The notes under the pieces were generated by a model, which saw only the letters and a list, made by a program, of their open reading frames with translations, searched no databases and had not been told where the DNA came from. The position numbers and the translations under genes are program-made. Below are positions 58,442 through 64,000 of a stretch of DNA of 64,000 nt, one piece after another. Numbering within the stretch: the stretch's first letter is position 1; each line of letters starts with the position of its first letter. This DNA is from Circinella umbellata (Eukaryota > Mucoromycota > Mucoromycetes > Mucorales > Lichtheimiaceae): contig JAIWNF010000017.1 of the NCBI GenBank assembly GCA_025093555.1, forward strand, positions 744,001-808,000, written 5' to 3'.

Positions 58442-59125
58442 CTCATCTCTCCTCGCACGTCGAAGACATGCTTGAAATGGACGAAGATGAACTGTTGGAA
58501 ACATCGCCTCATGATAATAAAGGTATTAGTCAAAATAATTTTACTACTCAGTTACACACTAGCATACAAAATAACAACCCTTCTCAAACGTTAATGAAAG
58601 ACACAAACTTACCATCATCTATTTTCGTTCCTATAACTTTACAGGAAAATAAAAGAATATACGCCTTCTTGGATATAGGAGCTGATAAATCTAGTTTAAA
58701 TATAAATTTTATTAATAAAAATAATTTGACTATTACACCATTGACACATCGTGATCCAGTTATAACTTCTATTGAGGGTTTAGAAGGAAAAAGAGTTGGG
58801 GAAGTGAAAAATATCTCTTTAAAGTATGCAGGCAAAACAGTCACCCACACTTTTGAAGCCTTACCATTTTAGAAAACACGATTATGACAATCGGTATGGA
58901 TCTCATGCCTAAACTTGGTGTCTCAATTCACGGTTTAGCAACTACATGGGATGATAATCCAAATCCTCATATTAGCAACGATACATATAAGAATGTTCCT
59001 ACGCCAAATAATTCACCCGCTGGTACAGAGGAAGAACAAATTGATTTTCATGCAAAAATCAAACCATTTTTAAAACAAAATGCAAATATATCACCAAAGA
59101 CACATTGTCCTTACCTGAAGCAGTA
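58438..59125 (+). pseudogene. Retropepsin region of second Ty3-like element (frameshifted)
   Basis: A frame from ATG 58438 carries the aspartic protease motif as LDIGADKSSLN (Thr of the usual DTGA is Ile here, an ACA-to-ATA type change). It runs to TAG at 58870-58872. After a one-base shift the domain continues with TIGMDLMPKLGVSIHG, ending the protease, and then degenerates toward RT. The overlap of gag stop and this start (ATGA) could be a natural frame change or a scar. Confidence 0.75.
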
Positions 59126-60810
59126 ATCCGTTTGGATACACCACCTAACGTTACGGTATATAAACCTCAATATCCTTTACCATCTGCATTAATTCCTGAA
59201 TTAAAGAAACCATTAATCAATGGTTAGAAGAAGGTGTCATTGTACCTGCGTCAGTAAATACTGAATGGAATCAACCATTAACTGCTGTTCCAAAGCACTC
59301 TCCAGTTGATGGAACAATTATAAAGCATTGCTTATGTCTCGATACAAGAGGTACCAACAATGTAATTTTATCCAATGATAGACACCCATTGAGTAACATT
59401 CAAACAATCTTCTCAGAATTACGAGGATGTACAACATTCACTACTCTTGATTTAAAAGCAGCTTTTGAAAGATTTCCTATCTTACCAGAACATCAGAAGA
59501 AACTCTCTTTTACGTTCTTAGGAAAACAATATTCATATGCAAAAGGATGTTTTGGACTCAAGACTCTTAGCAGTGCTTTCCAACGCATAATGAATATTTT
59601 ATTTCACGATCTACCATATGTCAATTGTTTTATCGACGATATCATCGTTCCATCTAAAAACATATACGAACATGCAGATCATGTAGCCACTGTGATACAA
59701 AAACTTACAGATGCAAATCTCATTCTAAATTTAGACAAATGTAACTTTGCTCAAAAAAGTACATATTTACTTGGTTTTTGTATATCAGGCAAAGGTATCG
59801 CCTTAGATGTTCGTAAGGTTATAACCGTACTTGATTATCCTCAATTAAAATCATCCAAAGATTGTTTTAAATTCTCTGGTTTGATAAATTACTTTAGATC
59901 ATACATCCCTCAATATTCCAAAATCATGAATCCTATTACTTCCATATGTCATGCGAAAGATTTTGAATCTAGCTGGGGTGAAAAACAACAAAAAGCTTTT
60001 GACACTGTACGTCCAATCTTAACAAAAAGTCCTATTTTACGTTATCCTTCGATGCACGGAAAATTCTACATAGGCACTGACGCTTGCAATTCTGGCATTG
60101 CTTGTGTCTTATATCAAATTATTAATAATGAAACCAGACATATCGCTTTCATGTCTCGTGCGCTATCAAAATCAGAATGTAATTACTCCACTACAAAAAA
60201 AGAACTTTTAGCCATTATTTTCGCTCTTCATAAATTCCATCAATACATATATGGACGTGAATTTGAACTACACACAGATCACAAAGCTCTCTGTTGGTTA
60301 CAAACGCAACCCATTGCTAACCGCATGATGATTAATTGGTTTGAAACGATTCTCTCATACCCTGGAATGAAAATTGTACACATTCCTGGTTTACAGAACA
60401 CTTTACCAGATCTTTTAAGTCGACTCTATGAAGACATTGATGATCTTGACTCCTTGAGAGGGGGTAATACTCCAGTTCTAACCCAACCCAAGCATTCACT
60501 TCTGCAATCAAAACATCATCACAACAAATTAGATCCAAACAATGATTTACACCTACGCTCATTACATGCTGATAATCCATTTGTTGATATGATCACACCA
60601 CCTGTGGAAGATCGACACAAATTATTAGTCGAACAGCATAACTTCGGTCACTTCGGCGCAGAAGCCATGACAAAAGGAATACGAAGTCAAGGTTTTAATT
60701 GGAACGGCATTTTCCACCAAGCATTAAGCATAGTACGTGCTTGTGATACATGTGCAAAAAATAATATTGTCAAACATGGATATCATCCATTACACTGCGC
60801 AAACAATTAA
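59120..60810 (+). pseudogene. Reverse transcriptase, RNase H and truncated integrase of second Ty3-like element
   Basis: The first part (about 59120-59385) is frameshifted. It contains LDTPPNVTVYKPQYPLP and WLEEGVIVPASVNTEWNQPL. The long open stretch (59389-60810) has the RT palm (TTLDLKAAFERFPI, GCFGLKTLSSAFQR), a catalytic FIDD in place of YxDD, and the thumb (LINYFRSYIP). RNase H begins GTDACNSGIACVLYQ and includes HTDHKALCWL. An integrase His/Cys finger follows (HNFGHFGAEAM to ACDTCAKNN). It ends before the DDE core. Confidence 0.88.
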
Positions 60811-60893
60811 GAATCCACAACTTTTTTTACTTTGGGATTCTTGCAGCCAAACTTGGACTCTGTAAGAATCCTAAAGTTATAAGTTGTGGATTC
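60811..60893. repeat. Near-perfect hairpin (83 bp inverted repeat)
   Basis: Left arm begins GAATCCACAACTT and right arm ends with its complement. Arms of about 36 nt match apart from a few changes, with a loop of about 10 nt. It starts just where the integrase frame stops. It may be a tiny foldback/MITE insertion or a structural part of a retroelement end. Confidence 0.7.
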
Positions 60894-62057
60894 CTATATC
60901 CAAAGTGGGGGTAATAGCTCTGCATATTTATTTTGGTTTACCCCTATTCTCTCTATATGCAACATTTAAGTTTTTTTTTACGATGGCATGCATAGCTTAA
61001 CCTTATGTATACTAGTATATATAGTAATATTAATTTATTCTGATACATTATATTTAGAATGGATGTACCAAAGAATAAAAAATAAAAGAGCAAAAAAATA
61101 TTAGATGGACGATATATGAAATAGGTTTAAAAGTAATATTTTATTTGATTATTTTAATAATAATAAAAACGATACAACTATTTAAAAATAACTACGAATC
61201 ATACTATTTGAAGGGGTGAAATATATTTTGTAAAAGTAATAAGAGGGGTATGTATTATTTGCATGTAGAAGATATGAGGAGTATGCAACCGGATGAAAAA
61301 CTAGGTAGAGTGGAACTCAGAATAGTCAACTTGGAGAATGTCAGAGATTACTAAAAAAATATTGTTAATCTATATAATGGGTGAAAAGAGATGTAGGAAA
61401 GTTGATTAGTAAAAAGAAAAGTCAAGTGAATGGCGTAAAAAGGAAGGCATAAAAATAAACGTGAAAAGGATACTTATGATACAAAACCATTTAATTAATT
61501 GTCGGGTTTATCTAATAAAAGAACATATATGAATAGGATAGTTATGACGGTGAGAAGAAGAAATAAACAGTTATCATCAAAGGGATACTTAAAGTTATAG
61601 ATAAAAAGATAGAACGGATAACCATAGTAATAAATTCAGATCTGTATCCTATAAAAAAAGAAGCATTAGATTGAGAGAAATTATTTCATCTGAACAAATA
61701 GTAAAAAAGAAAAGAACCTTACCAGCTATAAAAAAAAGAAAGAAATAGAGGGAAGAGAAGCAATAAATAAGGATCAAATAGCCAAGTACTTTATATACCC
61801 CCTATGTATACATTATAAAAAAATTTTAACATGCATATCAAGCTCTCTATAAAAAAAAGTAATTAAGGAGGAAGAAAGCGAAAGGGCTTAGAAGCCAGAG
61901 AAAGACGTGTTGGCGGGGTTGTTGAAACCTCAATCAGTGAGGAGACAGTTGCCAGTTGGCCCGACTGGGCAAAATAAATATTTTTCTTTTTTTACTTATA
62001 CATATTTTTTTTATTTTTATTTTTTTATGTGTTCTAAACTATATAACTGTTCTACGA
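60894..62057. other. AT-rich stretch without recognised genes
   Basis: About 1.2 kb, purine-rich in the second half. A GCCCGACTGGGC palindrome lies near 61959. The open frame at 61907 looks spurious. Confidence 0.4.
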
Positions 62058-62178
62058 CTATATTTCTATTCTACATGCCATTGGAATTACGACTATCTTG
62101 GATGTATTTGGGCTTCCTTGTGGACCGTATGCTACAATAGCTACTTGGGAAGAGATGCGGTGAACTGGTAATATTGAG

Positions 62179-63160
62179 TAGGGTTCTTAGTAGACTGATC
62201 CGGATCGGATTTTCGGAAATCCAGATTGTCCATGGATTAGAAAATTGCAATCCGAATCCGTTTCGTAAAAATCCGGATTGAATCCGTAATCCGTAATGCA
62301 AAAGGATCAATTAGATGAAAATTTAGGCTATATAGTAGATGTCACAGTATTTTTTCATGAGAAAAGGTATTTTACAAGATAATGTATGGTAGTCGTTTGA
62401 GATCGTTTAAGAACAGTAAAACATTGGTAACAGAGGTGCATTATTTTTAGATGATTTTATTATTTTGGTTTGAAAAACATAATAGGAAATAAATAAGTTA
62501 TAATAAAAAAAGAATTGTAGTAATAAAAAGTTATAGTGGGAAAATGAGTTCTAGTAGAAAAAAAGTTATAATGGGAAAAAAGAAGTTACAATGGGAAAAG
62601 AAAGTTATACTTGAAAAAAAATTATAGTGGGAAAGTTATAGTAGGAAAAAAAAAGTTATAGTGATAACATGACGTGGATTTTTTTTTTGTGGGGGCGAGT
62701 ATAAGTTTACCTTTTCTGTTTACAACCAAATAAAAGTTCATAATTCTCTTTATCATTACTAGATTAATAAAAATAGTAATTAAGTTCATTAATCTCTCTT
62801 TTTAATCTTCAATTTTTGTTTCTTTCTTTTCAGATTTTTTTTCTATATTAAAGCCATTACTACTTTTCTTTTCAACTGCTCTATTCAAGTATATAATAAT
62901 ATACAAAAACTTACTCTCTTCTTTATTTGAATATATATATACCTTACCACAGCATTGTTATAACTTTGATCCATTACTCTATAATTATAATGACGGATCA
63001 GAAAAATTTGACGGATCCATAGATGTCAATCTGTTTACAATCCGGATTGTAGAATTACGATCCGAATCCGATCCGAATCCATTGAGACACAATCCAAATC
63101 CGATCCAATCCGTATGAAAAACGGATCAGTTTATAAATCCGGATTGTACTAAGATCCCTA
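62179..63160. mobile_element. Non-autonomous hAT-type element, 982 bp
   Basis: Terminal inverted repeats TAGGG(T/A)TCTTAGTA, 14 bp with one mismatch, are flanked by a perfect 8-bp duplication ATATTGAG (62171-62178 and 63161-63168). Many subterminal ATCCG/CGGAT motifs lie in both ends, a usual hAT trait. The interior is AT-rich with a decayed tandem repeat and no transposase. It is therefore mobilised, if at all, by a transposase from elsewhere. Confidence 0.88.
62496..62666. repeat. Degenerate tandem repeat inside the hAT-type element
   Basis: About eight imperfect copies of a 16-19 bp unit resembling AAAGTTATAGTGGGAAAA. Copies vary by substitutions and A-run length. Confidence 0.65.
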
Positions 63161-64000
63161 ATATTGAGTGACGATCATCTGCCATAAAACGATTATGCCA
63201 CTCCTCAAGACCTTGTTGTTCAAAACGTTGACCTGCTTCAGTATGATACCAATGGATATATGCGAAATAATGTTGTTTTGGCACCCGATTAACAACAAGA
63301 ACATGGCGGAAATAATATTGGACTTGACCTGTCCAAGCTACAACATTACCATGTTGAAGGAATAATGCTAGTATGTGCGATCCTCTAATTGACTTTGATA
63401 TTGCTGACCGATATTGCTGACCAAATATTTCTATCAATCCGAACTTTTCCACTCCATTATAACAACATATTCTTTCTGGTGTTTGCTGCAGAATACTGTA
63501 TACTCCATCATAATGTTGTTGGTAATGTTCCAACAACAATTCATATGGTTGCCCATCGAGTCTTGTTTTTTGTCCTTCGGTCATTGATAATAATGTGTCT
63601 GCTGGCAGTGGCTCGCACCCAATAACGTCGATAGTCGGATCTGAAGACAACTGATTAAATGTAAGTGGATTGTATTGTGCTTGATTTTGTTGATAAGGCA
63701 TATGTGATTGACCAGCAATCTTTAATAAGACCTCTAGCTCTTGTGGACGACCTGCCAAACGGCTGCTTATCTTCATACGAATAAAATCAAGTGCACCAGT
63801 TTTTTCAATGAACCATTTCATAAATGTCAATTCAAAAGAATCTTTTTGGTTGGTTTCAGCATCCTTCATGAATCCGTTGAACCTCTCGAAGCTGAACAAC
63901 CAATATGTATATATGGTGGAAAAATCCTCGATCGTTTCGCACAAATAAAGATGAAGATGCATATTTGGTGTTATGCACTCTGGACCGTATAAGGTACAAC

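Larger units (their letters stand above)
56566..60810 (+). mobile_element. Second Ty3/gypsy-like retroelement, degenerate, no LTRs found
   Basis: An AT-rich leader (56566-57028) precedes gag, protease, RT, RNase H and the HHCC part of integrase, all plus strand and with frame breaks. The DDE core of integrase is missing; similarity stops at about 60805 next to a hairpin. I could not find a repeated LTR at the two ends. A PPT-like AAAGTGGGGG lies at 60901-60910, so a decayed 3' end may be near. Confidence 0.8.
62058..64000 (-). pseudogene. Transposase-like protein (CACTA/DUF4218-like C-terminal region), interrupted and partial at the right edge
   Basis: The frame enters from beyond base 64000 (TLYGPECITPNMHLHLYL) and reads leftward through WLFSFERFNGFMKDAETNQKDSFELTF, VAWTGQVQYYFRHVLVV, FAYIHWYH and the region before 63169. 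This layout (ITPNMHLH, FSFERFNG) resembles the C-terminal portion of CACTA-class transposases with DUF4218. I am moderately sure of the class only. A hAT-type insertion (62179-63160) cuts it after HSI. Removing it with one 8-bp duplication restores PVHRISSQVAIVAYG and a stop at 62058. As it stands the frame reads 14 codons past the junction and stops at 63126. Confidence 0.7.

Noticed and set aside
61907..62140. Plus-strand frame ending opposite the transposase-like gene
   Set aside because: It overlaps the restored minus-strand frame and is aromatic low complexity.

Overview
The window is nuclear DNA of a filamentous fungus, most likely an early-diverging one (Mucoromycota-like). Non-coding DNA is very AT-rich, and genes carry many short GT-AG introns. 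Gene content is fungal (diaphanous-type formin, Pex24/Pex30-like peroxin, SulP sulfate permease). Two families usually associated with non-Dikarya lineages are also present: an EBP-type sterol isomerase and a taspase. The species assignment is inference; no rRNA or marker gene is present.

Bases 1-39,222 are a gene-bearing arm. In order they hold: Maf-like nucleotide pyrophosphatase (-), complex I MWFE/NDUFA1 subunit (+), F-box/WD40 protein (-), SulP/STAS anion transporter (+), a low-complexity hypothetical (+), taspase-like threonine hydrolase (-), a 21-exon diaphanous-related formin (-), GINS subunit SLD5 (+), a C1-domain/peroxin/DysF protein (-), a long coiled-coil protein (+), TXNDC17-like thioredoxin (-), a membrane-anchored SDR (+), a VAP/Scs2 protein (-), an EBP-type sterol isomerase (+) and a mitochondrial-carrier-like protein (-). 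I rebuilt the exon chain of each spliced gene; every chain sums to a whole number of codons. From about 25 kb on, genes alternate strand, so start codons face each other across gaps of 133-495 bp and stop codons converge.

Bases 39,223-64,000 are a transposable-element accumulation with no ordinary gene. It holds a Harbinger-like transposase fragment; a Ty3/gypsy chromovirus with two 378-bp LTRs, PBS and PPT; and a LINE (ORF1 plus endonuclease). The LINE is broken by a Merlin/ISXO2-type DNA transposon (8-bp target duplication), which itself carries a 1,140-bp solo LTR (5-bp duplication). A Tc1/mariner element (TA duplication) has also inserted in the LINE. A second, decayed Ty3-like element follows, then a transposase-like ORF running off the right edge that is cut near its 3' end by a 982-bp hAT-type non-autonomous element (8-bp duplication). 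Removing each insertion with one duplication copy restores the host reading frame, which confirms the boundaries.

The most unusual signal is in the chromovirus. All ten differences between its LTRs are C-to-T or G-to-A in the same copy, and its premature stops are explainable by C-to-T changes. This is the pattern expected of cytosine deamination or a RIP-like process. The LINE-rich, gene-free tract could be pericentromeric, but that is speculative.
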